Source of the DNA: a virus
DNA: 41,293 nucleotides
IMG/VR virus record: IMGVR_UViG_3300031251_000051
Span: 1-41,293 of that record
Strand: one strand, 5' to 3'
Positions 22,542-30,205 of the stretch are shown one piece after another; position 1 is the first letter of the stretch; each line of letters begins with the position of its first letter. The notes below the pieces were generated by a model. The model saw only the letters and a program-made list of their open reading frames with translations. It did no database searches and had not been told where the DNA came from. The translations under genes were made by a program, and so were the position numbers.

Positions 22542-23597
22542 TCAGGCGGGGACGAAGTTGGTGTTGAAGACGAACCGCCCGTAGACGTTCAACTGGTTCT
22601 GCAGCCAAGTGATGAGCGATGTGTCCGTCGGGTAGTTGATGAGCTTGCTCGTGTCGATGACGCCGCCGACGAGCGCCTTGGCGAACGTCGCGTCGGTCGA
22701 GTTGCCGTCGTCGTCGAGCACGCGGAGGCCCCACGGGTCGCCCTGAATGGCGATCGGAAGCTCCGAGCCGTCGGTGGGGCAGATGAGGGAGCCCGCGACG
22801 AAGCGGGGATCGGAGGCGGCGGTGGTGACGGTGTAGACCGGGGCCGTCGCGGAGGTCGGGAGCAGAGCCACCTGAGCCGGGAAGGCCGGGCCGGTGGGGT
22901 AGTTCGCCGCGGTGTAGGTCAGCTCGAACCCGAAGTCGGTATCGACGGCGGAGATCGCGGAGGCGACGATCGCACCGGCGGTGCCCGCGGCGTCCAGAGC
23001 GGTGTTCAGGTTGGAGATGTACGTCGCGTCGGTCGCGGACCACGCGGCGTTGCCGGTGATGGCCAGCGTGCCGTCGGTCTTGGCGATGGCGAGCTGGAGG
23101 TTGCCAGCGGTGGCCGCCGTGCCGAACCGGAAGCGCTCGACCTTCGCAGCACCGAGAGCGGTGATGGTGATTGTGCGGTTGCCGCCGGACGCGCCCGCAA
23201 CAGCGGAGTAGGTGACGGTGGTTGTGCGGACGACGCCCGCGGCCGCGGGAGGCCCGACGACCTTGAACGTGCCGGAGGTTCCGATCCGGCGGACGATCTC
23301 ATCGCCCGTCGGGGAGGGGACCACCAGCGACGTGCCGGAGGAGTAGGCGGTGCCGACGGTGCCGAGGAACGACGGGGCGAACTTGCCGCCCGAAGTCACC
23401 CGGCCCATCAGCAGGCCGCCGCGGAGGTTGCCCAGGTTGCTCGCGTTCTGCGCGTCGCGGCTCTTGGTGCCGTCAACGACGCCGGAGTTGGGCAACAGGA
23501 TCAGGCCCTGGTCAGACCAGAGCGGATCGTTCGGCGTCGCGGTGCGAAGGGACTTCAGGCCGGGAAGGCCGAACGGGATGCCAGGAAAGCTGCTCAT
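22542..23597 (-). CDS. Head decoration protein (lambda D-like, with an inserted domain)
   Basis: 351 residues from ATG 23597, GAGG site. N-terminal part has NASNLGNLRGGLLMGRVTSGGKFAPSFLG, the landmark of D-type capsid decoration proteins; an AT-rich (Ala/Thr) central region at about 115-260 looks like an added beta domain. The C-terminus (LQNQLNVYGRFVFNTNFVP) closes the D-like fold. Lambda D is about 110 residues, so this protein is three times longer. The insertion could project from the shell. Confidence 0.7.
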   Translation of the reverse strand: MSSFPGIPFGLPGLKSLRTATPNDPLWSDQGLILLPNSGVVDGTKSRDAQNASNLGNLRGGLLMGRVTSGGKFAPSFLGTVGTAYSSGTSLVVPSPTGDEIVRRIGTSGTFKVVGPPAAAGVVRTTTVTYSAVAGASGGNRTITITALGAAKVERFRFGTAATAGNLQLAIAKTDGTLAITGNAAWSATDATYISNLNTALDAAGTAGAIVASAISAVDTDFGFELTYTAANYPTGPAFPAQVALLPTSATAPVYTVTTAASDPRFVAGSLICPTDGSELPIAIQGDPWGLRVLDDDGNSTDATFAKALVGGVIDTSKLINYPTDTSLITWLQNQLNVYGRFVFNTNFVPA

Positions 23598-23645
23598 GGT
23601 GTGCCTCGGTGCGTGTCAGCGGTTGGAGCCGCGGGGTTGCTGGTG

Positions 23646-23655
23646 AAGTGATGCC
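23646..23655 (-). promoter_or_regulatory. Late-strand element GGCATCACTT, copy 4 (one mismatch)
   Basis: Nine of ten bases match. It lies eight bases after the protease TAA and about 48 bases before the decoration ATG, which has its own GAGG site. Confidence 0.5.
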
Positions 23656-23663
23656 CGCGCCGA

Positions 23664-24230
23664 TTAGCGCGAGAGCGTGCCGACCTGCTTCTTGAACGAA
23701 TCGAACATGGCCTTGTCTTCGTCGGTGGCGATCTGCGCCCCGGTCTTCTCCCCGACCTTGCGGGGGGCCGAGAGCTTCAGAATGTCGATGACCTGCCGGG
23801 CGATGGGGGCTTCAAGCCCGGCGTGCGTCGCGGCCTTGCGGCTGAGCGCCAGCACCGGACGCTTGCCCTTCTCGCCCAGGATGAGCTTGTCCAGCGCGAT
23901 CTTCTGGGCCGCGTTGATCTGGCCGGAGGCGACCAGCGACCCGATCTCCGAAGCAACCGTGTCGGCGCGCTCTTCGAGGTCGTCCTGGTCGATCGTCGGA
24001 AGGCCCCGGCTGGCTTTGAGCGACACCAGCTCGCTCTTGACCGTCTCGGCCTCGGTCTTCGCGGCGGTCGTCTCGGCCTTGGAGGCGGAGAGGGCGGCGG
24101 CGGCCTGACTGGCCTTCGCGGCGCTGCAGGTCATATCGGTGAGGGCGGCTTTGACGCGGGCCGGGCCGGTCGTGTCGTCGAGGCCCGTCATATCGAGGCC
24201 CATGATCGTTGCGAGTTCGCGCCAGTCCAT
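23664..24230 (-). CDS. Nested scaffold protein (internal in-frame start)
   Basis: 188 residues from ATG 24230 within the protease gene, preceded by CGGAG seven bases ahead. It starts MDWRELATIMGLDMTG, then a coiled coil and a C-terminal TLSR end shared with the long form. It mirrors lambda C/Nu3 and Mu I/Z, where scaffold is made in excess from an internal start. Expression is inferred. Confidence 0.65.
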   Translation of the reverse strand: MDWRELATIMGLDMTGLDDTTGPARVKAALTDMTCSAAKASQAAAALSASKAETTAAKTEAETVKSELVSLKASRGLPTIDQDDLEERADTVASEIGSLVASGQINAAQKIALDKLILGEKGKRPVLALSRKAATHAGLEAPIARQVIDILKLSAPRKVGEKTGAQIATDEDKAMFDSFKKQVGTLSR

Positions 24231-24773
24231 TGTGCTGCTCCGTGTTGCTGAGAAGACCAGTACCTGCTTTGCCTTGCCACCAAGTGATGCCGCCAGCGGA
24301 ACAAACGGTCCCAGCTTCTTGACGGCGGGATCGGGAACGCACGCCAGATGCACGAGTGCGTCCGTGTAGGTATTGCCATCAACCGCATATTCCGGGTCGA
24401 TGTAGACGCTGACCTCCGAGCGGGAGGCGAGCGCGAGAGCGTCCGCGCCGATCATCTCGACGGAGGCGACGAGCCGATCACCTTCGCGGAAAACGTCGGT
24501 GACGTACCCGCGCGTCTGATCGGCGTCCATGTTGTGACCGACCTGCACGGGCACCTTGACGCCCGCGGCCTTCATCGCGGCGAAGGTCTTGACGACCTGA
24601 TCGAGATACGCCGGGGTGATGACAAACTCGCCGGTGGAGGCGTAGACCTTCCCGAGGCGGAGGATCGTCTTGACGTAGGCCCGGACGGGCTGGGCGTTGG
24701 CGTCGGTGCGAATAGCCGCGGAAGGCGACATTGCGCCCTTGTCAGCGATCAGCACCATTCCAGGCTTCGGCAT
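23664..24773 (-). CDS. Capsid maturation protease with scaffold domain (Mu I-like)
   Basis: 369 residues from ATG 24773, the Met that follows the late element. Protease part, residues 1-175: GEFVITPAYLDQVVKTF, VPVQVGHNMDADQTRGYVTDVF, SVYIDPEYA and ALVHLACVPDPAV, as in Mu gpI-like capsid proteases. The rest is a long Ala/Lys/Glu coiled coil, the scaffold. An internal ATG (24230) with its own ribosome site would give scaffold alone. Confidence 0.85.
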   Translation of the reverse strand: MPKPGMVLIADKGAMSPSAAIRTDANAQPVRAYVKTILRLGKVYASTGEFVITPAYLDQVVKTFAAMKAAGVKVPVQVGHNMDADQTRGYVTDVFREGDRLVASVEMIGADALALASRSEVSVYIDPEYAVDGNTYTDALVHLACVPDPAVKKLGPFVPLAASLGGKAKQVLVFSATRSSTMDWRELATIMGLDMTGLDDTTGPARVKAALTDMTCSAAKASQAAAALSASKAETTAAKTEAETVKSELVSLKASRGLPTIDQDDLEERADTVASEIGSLVASGQINAAQKIALDKLILGEKGKRPVLALSRKAATHAGLEAPIARQVIDILKLSAPRKVGEKTGAQIATDEDKAMFDSFKKQVGTLSR

Positions 24774-24777
24774 GGGC

Positions 24778-24787
24778 AGGTGATGCC
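24778..24787 (-). promoter_or_regulatory. Late-strand element GGCATCACCT, copy 3
   Basis: Perfect core ending four bases before ATG 24773. Upstream lies an imperfect tandem of TAGTTGATGGG (about 24790-24815), the only AT-rich stretch in this junction. Confidence 0.68.
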
Positions 24788-24841
24788 GGTAGCCCATCAA
24801 CTACCCATCAACTAACCATGAACTACGGGCCGGAGACCCGC

Positions 24842-25354
24842 CTATCTCTCATCGCCCATTTCAGGATCGACGATCAGCATTGCTGCGCGGATCAGATCAA
24901 CGACCTCCGCCGGCGTCTTCCACATGAGTTCCGCGACGGTCTTCAGCGGCGTGCCGCGCTGGATCAGCCCGACGGCCTCCCGCTGATCGTGCTCGAGCGC
25001 GTCCCAGCATTCCGCCCAGTCAAAGCGCGACAGATCGGGCGTCGCCGGGCCTACCGCCGTTCGCGGGAGACGACGCTGCTCGCCGTCGTCCTTGGATGCT
25101 CCGCCATCGCCCGCCGCCCATTTGTTTCGGTCTCGCCAGTGATCGCGCGGGAGACTTCTCGCCGTGTTGGCATAGGCGAAGGTCGAGAACGCCGATCCGT
25201 ATTTGGGGTTCCATCGCTTCGCCGATTCGGCGAGGTGGATGTACGCCTTTCCGATCTGATCTCCGGTCGGGAGGTTGTTGCGGGCCTCGCACTTCCGGGC
25301 CAGCGCGACGGCGATCCCGACGTGCCGCGCTGGGTCAGGAAACTGTGCTGACAG
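24842..25354 (-). CDS. Sigma-70-family factor without a standard start codon
   Basis: About 170 residues if started at CTG 25354; the frame opens just upstream and has no ATG, GTG or TTG before the conserved part. Region 2 is recognisable (DQIGKAYIHLAESAKRWNPKYG then SAFSTFAYANTARSL), matching the sigma-70 helix that contacts the core enzyme and -10 DNA. Region 4-like residues follow near the end (LEHDQREAVGLIQRGTPLKTVAELMWKTPAEVVDLIRAAM). It overlaps the preceding gene by 20 bases. Translation must use CTG (an AGGG lies upstream) or a +1 frameshift at the upstream stop, UCC UGA C. Likely a late-gene sigma factor; role inferred. Confidence 0.62.
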   Translation of the reverse strand: MSAQFPDPARHVGIAVALARKCEARNNLPTGDQIGKAYIHLAESAKRWNPKYGSAFSTFAYANTARSLPRDHWRDRNKWAAGDGGASKDDGEQRRLPRTAVGPATPDLSRFDWAECWDALEHDQREAVGLIQRGTPLKTVAELMWKTPAEVVDLIRAAMLIVDPEMGDER

Positions 25355-25883
25355 GAAAGACCCTGCGGTTGTCGTCCAGCCTCACCTCCCCGGACTTGGC
25401 GGCGGCCATGATGATCTGCCGTACACGCTTCTTGCGGGAGGCGGAGGCGGTTGGAATGACGCCCGCGAGCTTCATTTCCAGCGCGTCGGCGGAGGTGCCG
25501 GGGTTGGCGGCGATCTCCGCCATGACGACTTTCTTAATGCTCCCGATCTTCTTCTTCGGGGCGGAGGCCGTCCGTTCCGGCTGGTCCGAACTGGCTGATG
25601 TTGTGTCCGCCTGCCGCGGCGGGATTCGCTCGGGAGGCGGTTTCGCGGCCTTCCGCTTGGGCTTCTTTTTCTTATTGGGCCAGCGTCCTGGCTTCTTCTC
25701 GGGCTTGGTCGTCGGCCTCACCTGCTCGATCAAGTCCCCGACGCGGACCATGACGATCTTCGTGCGGCCGGTGATGAGATCCGAGAGCGTCGCCATCTCA
25801 TCGGCCATCGCCTTGGCTTGCTGTTCGAGCGTCTCAATTCGAGCCTTGGCGGCGACGGTCAGCACGCCAGTAATCGCGTCCAT
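25335..25883 (-). CDS. Coiled-coil and winged-helix-like protein, partner of the sigma gene
   Basis: 182 residues from ATG 25883 with GGAGGATG ahead. A coil (residues 8-50), a Lys/Pro/Arg linker (60-110) and a folded C-terminus (SIKKVVMAEIAANPGTSAD, then ASRKKRVRQIIMAAAKSGEVRLDDNRRVF) that looks like a winged helix. Its stop UGA is followed by C and lies inside the sigma frame, so a +1 shift would fuse the two. It has its own promoter. It could be a DNA-binding activator. Confidence 0.68.
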   Translation of the reverse strand: MDAITGVLTVAAKARIETLEQQAKAMADEMATLSDLITGRTKIVMVRVGDLIEQVRPTTKPEKKPGRWPNKKKKPKRKAAKPPPERIPPRQADTTSASSDQPERTASAPKKKIGSIKKVVMAEIAANPGTSADALEMKLAGVIPTASASRKKRVRQIIMAAAKSGEVRLDDNRRVFPVSTVS

Positions 25884-25910
25884 GCGGGCATCCTCCGATA
25901 GATGCCAGTG

Positions 25911-25919
25911 ATAATAGCA
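25911..25919 (-). promoter_or_regulatory. Extended -10 promoter for the regulator pair
   Basis: Minus strand TGCTATTAT: a TATTAT box with the TG-N extension. No good -35 box is visible. The start point near 25904 gives a 20-base leader with GGAGG before ATG 25883. It lies inside the late arm and would allow the pair to be expressed before late transcription. Confidence 0.6.
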
Positions 25920-25964
25920 GAAGGTGTGATAGACGTGCGTTATGCGCTGTCGTTCACCCGACGA

Positions 25965-26852
25965 TCACGCGGCGCGGAGCAGATCCGCAAACACCTTGCC
26001 CGGGTTGAAGCCGAAGCCCGCGGCGGCGGAAACGTCGGGCACTTCCGTCGGCGTCGCCAGCACGCCGTGGTTGAAGACTTCGATGACGGTTGACCTGCAA
26101 TTGTAGTGGTTCGGAGGCGTCAGCCGGTCCCAAACCGGATCTCCCGCGGCACGGCGCATCCCGTCCAGCGACGAGCAAAGCTCGGTGGTTCGGTCGTCCA
26201 TGACCGCCGAATACTCGTATCCCCAGAGGATCTCCTGAATCGCCGGGTCTTCGTTGGCGCTCCACCGTCCCGCCGAGTACGCCGTCTGCACCGACGTCCG
26301 ATAGATCGTGCTGATCTGGTAGGGGTTGGAGATCGTCAGGCCGCGGGAGTCGAGAGCCTGGCGGATCGCCGATACCGCACCGGAGGTCGTCAGGCCGCCG
26401 GCGACGGTATCGACGGCCACCTGCTCCGCGATCTTAAGAACGCCGTCGCCCAGCGTCCCCGCCGCCGTCGTCGCCGCCTGCCCGTACTGGGCCTGGATCT
26501 GTGCCGCCGCCTGTGGTGAGAGGTTCAGCCGCCGCGTCAGGAACTCCATCGCGTCGTCGATCGTGGAGAGTTTCAGAGCCTTGCCGTTCCGCCCGCGCAT
26601 GAAGCGTTCGGCGGTGATCGCACTGCGGAGCCTGCCCTGAAGGTGGGCCGTCACCATGCCCGAGTGAATCGACTTGGCCATGCTGCTCTGAAACGTGTGC
26701 AGGATCGGGCCGAGCGGAATATGCCCCTCGACGTGCTGGATCAGCCCGGCGCGGAGATCGCGTACCGCCGCCGTCGCCGAGCGGATGGAGGCGTTTTCGA
26801 TCCGCGTCCGCTCCCGATCGATCGTCGCGGCCATGACGATCGCCTGGCTCAT
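25965..26852 (-). CDS. Mu F / SPP1 gp7-like head morphogenesis protein
   Basis: 295 residues from ATG 26852, ribosome site GAGGTGA. The family hallmark is C-terminal: QTAYSAGRWSANEDPAIQ, YEYSAVMDDRTTELCSSLDG, then WDRLTPPNHYNCRSTVIEVF, with conserved Cys and His. Members are minor capsid proteins near the portal that are injected or help assembly. Portal and protease neighbours agree. Confidence 0.88.
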   Translation of the reverse strand: MSQAIVMAATIDRERTRIENASIRSATAAVRDLRAGLIQHVEGHIPLGPILHTFQSSMAKSIHSGMVTAHLQGRLRSAITAERFMRGRNGKALKLSTIDDAMEFLTRRLNLSPQAAAQIQAQYGQAATTAAGTLGDGVLKIAEQVAVDTVAGGLTTSGAVSAIRQALDSRGLTISNPYQISTIYRTSVQTAYSAGRWSANEDPAIQEILWGYEYSAVMDDRTTELCSSLDGMRRAAGDPVWDRLTPPNHYNCRSTVIEVFNHGVLATPTEVPDVSAAAGFGFNPGKVFADLLRAA

Positions 26853-26856
26853 CGCG

Positions 26857-27132
26857 TCACCTCAGATCCGAGGACCATCGCTGTATGAGCGCCCGCATTT
26901 CGTTGGCATGGTGCACTTCCCCAGCCTCGCGCAGGTTCTGCTCGAAGACGCGGAGCTGCTCGAACAACTCGACGAGCGCCGACGCTCCCATCGGATCGAG
27001 CGTCACGCCGATCATGCCCGTCTTTGTGATCCCGTCCCGCTTCCGCTTCTCCCGCTCCTCGGCGTCCTTTTTTAGGACATCGATCGGCAGCATGAAGCCG
27101 CACTGCGGGCATGTCTCGGGCGTGAAGGCCAT
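26857..27132 (-). CDS. Small Cys-pair protein
   Basis: 91 residues from ATG 27132. N-terminal TCPQCGFMLP is half a zinc ribbon; the rest is helical and charged, ending in HANEMRALIQRWSSDLR. No second Cys pair, so zinc would need a dimer. A TATACT box just upstream suggests its own, nearly leaderless, transcript. Function unknown. Confidence 0.65.
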   Translation of the reverse strand: MAFTPETCPQCGFMLPIDVLKKDAEEREKRKRDGITKTGMIGVTLDPMGASALVELFEQLRVFEQNLREAGEVHHANEMRALIQRWSSDLR

Positions 27133-27139
27133 TTCCGCG

Positions 27140-27145
27140 AGTATA
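27140..27145 (-). promoter_or_regulatory. Candidate -10 box giving a leaderless transcript
   Basis: TATACT on the minus strand, seven bases before ATG 27132, with a TTACCG box 16 bases upstream. The start point would fall on the A of the ATG. Confidence 0.4.
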
Positions 27146-27147
27146 CA

Positions 27148-28590
27148 TCAGGCCGCCTTGCCGGTAAGGGCCAACTGGGTTTTCCGCCAGATCTGGGCCG
27201 CGATCGCCGCCGCCTTGGGGTCGGCGCCGACCCCCGGCGCCGTCGGGTCGGCCATGTCCGCCGCCGCGGCCTTCCGGGGTATGCCGGTCATGTCCATCGC
27301 GGCATCCATGTCCATCATCCCCAGCAGCAGATCGACGTTCGCGGGGTTCTCCAGAACGGTGGCGACCAACGTCCGAATAAAATCCTTCTCCTCGTCCACC
27401 AGCGGAGCGGCCTTGACGATCGCCGTGCCCTCGGCGCCCGGCCCGAAGTTGGCGACCAGCATCTTGTCCACCAGATGCCAGTTGATCGCCAGCATGATCT
27501 GGTCGAGCGTGTCCTGGGCGATGACGATGGCCACGTCGCCGTGGGCGCCCGCCTCCGCCTTGGTCCCGTACTGGCCTTCCAAGGCCGTCCGCTCGGGCAC
27601 GAGCAGCCCGCGCATCATCAGGCTCTCGAACTTCCCGAGGAGCTGCTGGAACTCGTCGCCGTGGGCGGTCTTCGCCTCCAGAAACTCAATCTGCCATGCC
27701 GCGAGCTTGGTCGGATCGACGTTGGCATTGATGAGCGTTTCGGCCCACTTGGCGAGCACCTGGGGCATGGTGACGCCCGAGCCGGAGCCCAGACGCTGGA
27801 GGATTCGGGCCGCGATGACGCCGTTATCCACCGTTGCTCCACCGGCATCCAGAGACTGGCCCGTCGGGTAGCGGATGATCGGGATGATCCCCGCCGCCTT
27901 GGTCGTGTACAGGCCGGTGCGCTCGAGGGTCTGCTTCCACGGCCACCATGCCTCGGCCCGGCAGTTCTCCAGCCGGGATCGGCCCCGGAGGTCGCCGGAT
28001 TCCGAGTCGTGGGGAATGACGAGGCAGTCATCGGGGGTAAGTGTGACGCCGCCGTTCTTGACGCCCGCGAATGCTCCGGTCTGGGGATCGTGCATGATCT
28101 CCGTCAGCTCCGGGCGGAGGGGCTTGAGCTTCTTCGGGACGGTGTATCCGTCCACCACGTCCCAGACGATCTCGAAGGCGGAGAATCCGAACTCAATGCA
28201 CCGGAGGCCATCGCTCAGGATCGTCGAGCGCAGGGGTAGGATGTAGTCCTTGATGAGCTGCTCGGCATCTTCGTTTCCGTCGTCGGCTCCGTCGGGCTTT
28301 GTCGCGGACCAGTTCGCGGCCTTGATCGGCGCTTTGCAGACGGCCAGACCCAGCGCCACCGTCGGGTTGTGCAGCATCTTCCGGTAGGTGGAGATGGAGC
28401 CTGAGGGCGGAACGCCGAAGCCGTGGTGGTTGAACCCCGCCGCCATCGCCCAGTTGGAGGCGAGGTAGGCGGAGGCGTCTACGCCGCCGTTCTCTCCGGT
28501 GATCTGGTTGCCCGTCTGGGCCTCGCCTGAGGCCGGAGGGGCGGACAGGATCAGGCTACGGGCCTTGCTGGCGAGTGTTCGGAGGTTCAT
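27148..28590 (-). CDS. Portal protein (DUF935, Mu gp29-like)
   Basis: 480 residues from ATG 28590. The portal pattern is evident: ISTYRKMLHNPTVALGLAVCKAPI, GFSAFEIVWDVVDGY, then DDCLVIPHDSESGDLRGRSRLE and a long helix region with LGKFESLMMRGLLVPERTALE. The C-terminus is Ala/Met rich. It forms the dodecameric DNA gate to which the terminase docks. No Shine-Dalgarno sequence; the late element is four bases before the ATG and lies inside the small upstream gene. Confidence 0.88.
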   Translation of the reverse strand: MNLRTLASKARSLILSAPPASGEAQTGNQITGENGGVDASAYLASNWAMAAGFNHHGFGVPPSGSISTYRKMLHNPTVALGLAVCKAPIKAANWSATKPDGADDGNEDAEQLIKDYILPLRSTILSDGLRCIEFGFSAFEIVWDVVDGYTVPKKLKPLRPELTEIMHDPQTGAFAGVKNGGVTLTPDDCLVIPHDSESGDLRGRSRLENCRAEAWWPWKQTLERTGLYTTKAAGIIPIIRYPTGQSLDAGGATVDNGVIAARILQRLGSGSGVTMPQVLAKWAETLINANVDPTKLAAWQIEFLEAKTAHGDEFQQLLGKFESLMMRGLLVPERTALEGQYGTKAEAGAHGDVAIVIAQDTLDQIMLAINWHLVDKMLVANFGPGAEGTAIVKAAPLVDEEKDFIRTLVATVLENPANVDLLLGMMDMDAAMDMTGIPRKAAAADMADPTAPGVGADPKAAAIAAQIWRKTQLALTGKAA

Positions 28591-28732
28591 CGGCAGGTGA
28601 TGCCGGAAGGTTCGCCGGAGCCTCCGCTACCTGAGTGGCATCGACGGGGATCGGGCCGGTGGGCTTGACTGGCGGAGTTTCGACCTTGGGAGGGCTGGTC
28701 GCGCTCGCCTGTTTCGCGTCGTCGGCGTCCAT
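28556..28732 (-). CDS. Small Pro/Ala-rich protein between terminase and portal
   Basis: 58 residues from ATG 28732 with GGAG eight bases ahead. Low-complexity sequence (SPPKVETPPVKPTGPIPVD, EAPANLPASPADEPP), probably disordered. It overlaps the first 35 bases of the portal gene, so the late element at 28595-28604 is coding here (PASPADE). Translation through it may open or close the portal start. Confidence 0.5.
   Translation of the reverse strand: MDADDAKQASATSPPKVETPPVKPTGPIPVDATQVAEAPANLPASPADEPPNTRQQGP
28595..28604 (-). promoter_or_regulatory. Late-strand element GGCATCACCT, copy 2
   Basis: Perfect core ending four bases before portal ATG 28590, embedded in the coding sequence of the small upstream gene, so it is kept at nucleotide level within a coding frame. 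Confidence 0.68.
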
Positions 28733-28735
28733 CGC

Positions 28736-30205
28736 TCACACTCCAAACCGCCCCTCGGGCAGTTCGATCCGTTGCCCCCTCAGCCTCCACACACGATAGC
28801 CCTCTGCGTCCGATCCGTGCGTGAGGTCGGGGTCGCTCTTGTCTATCGCGCCCTTGGAATCCAACTGCACGCCCGTGAAGTCGCGGATCAGGCGTGTACA
28901 CCGCGGGTGCACGCGGTATCGGATCAGCCCATGCCCGTCGGGTCCGTCGGCGTCGCGCAGGGCGTAGTTCACGGTGTTCAGCCGGTCGATGACCTTGGGA
29001 TTCGCCGCCGGCACGCGCAGGCTCACCTCCAGCCCCATCTTCGAGAGCGACTGGAGCATGAGCTGGTATTGCGTCATGCCCGTGGCGACCGAGCGGGCGG
29101 AGCCAGATGAATCGCCGTACAGCTCCACCGATGCCCACCTGTGCGGGAGTGACGCGAGAAGCCTGTCGAGCGCCGCCATCGACGCCTGCACGCTCATGTT
29201 CGGGGCGTGGATCTCGTGCACGCATGTCAGCACGTCCGCGACGGGATCAAACTGGCCCAAGTAGACATGCATACCCGGAACGATGTTGAAGTCCACGGAG
29301 ATTTGCAGGGGCAGATCGGGCCGGAGCGTGATCGCGTTGTCGATGTTCTCCGGGGTAAACCGGGAGTATGCCGCGCCTGCCGCCACAAGGTGCGGGTTCT
29401 GCTGGTGCAGAGCATCGAACGCCGCGCCCATCTGCACGCGCATGGCCGTGAGTTGTGACGCCGTGTATCGCTCCGGGCAGATCGCTTCCCCGACAGCCCG
29501 GCCCATCGGATCACCGGCAATGGCCAGAGACGGGAGTGAGACGTGCTTCCACCGATGCCCGTCCTCACCGGCGAGCAGTTGCCCGGTCAGGTCTTGCGCG
29601 TGCATCCGGTGGTGCAGGATAATGACCGTGGCGCCGGGTTCCAATCGTGAAGATGCTGTGGCCCGGAACCAGTTGTAGACACCGTTTCGCACGGTCCCGG
29701 ATTGACCGTCGGACCATGACGCATACGGATCGTCGATGATGAGCACGTTGCCGCCGCGGCCCATGACCGACTCGGAGACGCCGACGGTCTTCATCCCGCC
29801 ACCCTGCGTCGTCGCCCACTCATCCTTCGCAACCGTGTCGTCTTTGAGCTTCACGCGCAGGATCGGATTCGCGTTCAGGATGTCACGCACCCGTCCACCG
29901 TAGAACTTGGCGAGCGGGCTGGTGTTCGTTGCGAGCAGCACCCTTTTCGTCGGGTTGAGCGAGAGGAACCAAGCGGGCGTCCATTCGCTGATGAGCGTGC
30001 TCTTGCCCGTGCGTGGCCCGAGGTTCACCAGCAGGCGGGAGTCTTTGGTGTTCACCGCTGCGGCGATGATCCGGCTCAGGAAGCGAACGTGCGGGAACAT
30101 GCGGAACGGCTCGGCGCTCTGGCGCGTAAGTTGATTCGCCAGAATGTGCGGAGCGGCCCACCCCTGCGATTCAATCGCCGCGATGGTGTCTTCAGCCGCC
30201 TGCAT
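28736..30205 (-). CDS. terL: Terminase large subunit
   Basis: 489 residues from ATG 30205 (AGAGGG site; this start avoids a Pro-rich false N-terminus that overlaps the small subunit). ATPase: variant Walker A GPRTGKST at 63-70 and Walker B VLIIDDP at 154-160. Nuclease: RNase-H-like QISVDFN (Asp 305), ELYGDSSG (Asp 365) and a C-terminal acidic segment (KSDPDLTHGSDAEG). It cuts and pumps DNA into the prohead. It overlaps the small subunit by 14 bases. Confidence 0.93.
   Translation of the reverse strand: MQAAEDTIAAIESQGWAAPHILANQLTRQSAEPFRMFPHVRFLSRIIAAAVNTKDSRLLVNLGPRTGKSTLISEWTPAWFLSLNPTKRVLLATNTSPLAKFYGGRVRDILNANPILRVKLKDDTVAKDEWATTQGGGMKTVGVSESVMGRGGNVLIIDDPYASWSDGQSGTVRNGVYNWFRATASSRLEPGATVIILHHRMHAQDLTGQLLAGEDGHRWKHVSLPSLAIAGDPMGRAVGEAICPERYTASQLTAMRVQMGAAFDALHQQNPHLVAAGAAYSRFTPENIDNAITLRPDLPLQISVDFNIVPGMHVYLGQFDPVADVLTCVHEIHAPNMSVQASMAALDRLLASLPHRWASVELYGDSSGSARSVATGMTQYQLMLQSLSKMGLEVSLRVPAANPKVIDRLNTVNYALRDADGPDGHGLIRYRVHPRCTRLIRDFTGVQLDSKGAIDKSDPDLTHGSDAEGYRVWRLRGQRIELPEGRFGV

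Noticed and set aside
25096-25911. 271-codon plus-strand frame
   Set aside because: It is antisense to the sigma-like and winged-helix-like genes; its apparent hydrophobic and Ser-rich pieces are complements of those codons and no promoter or ribosome site supports it.
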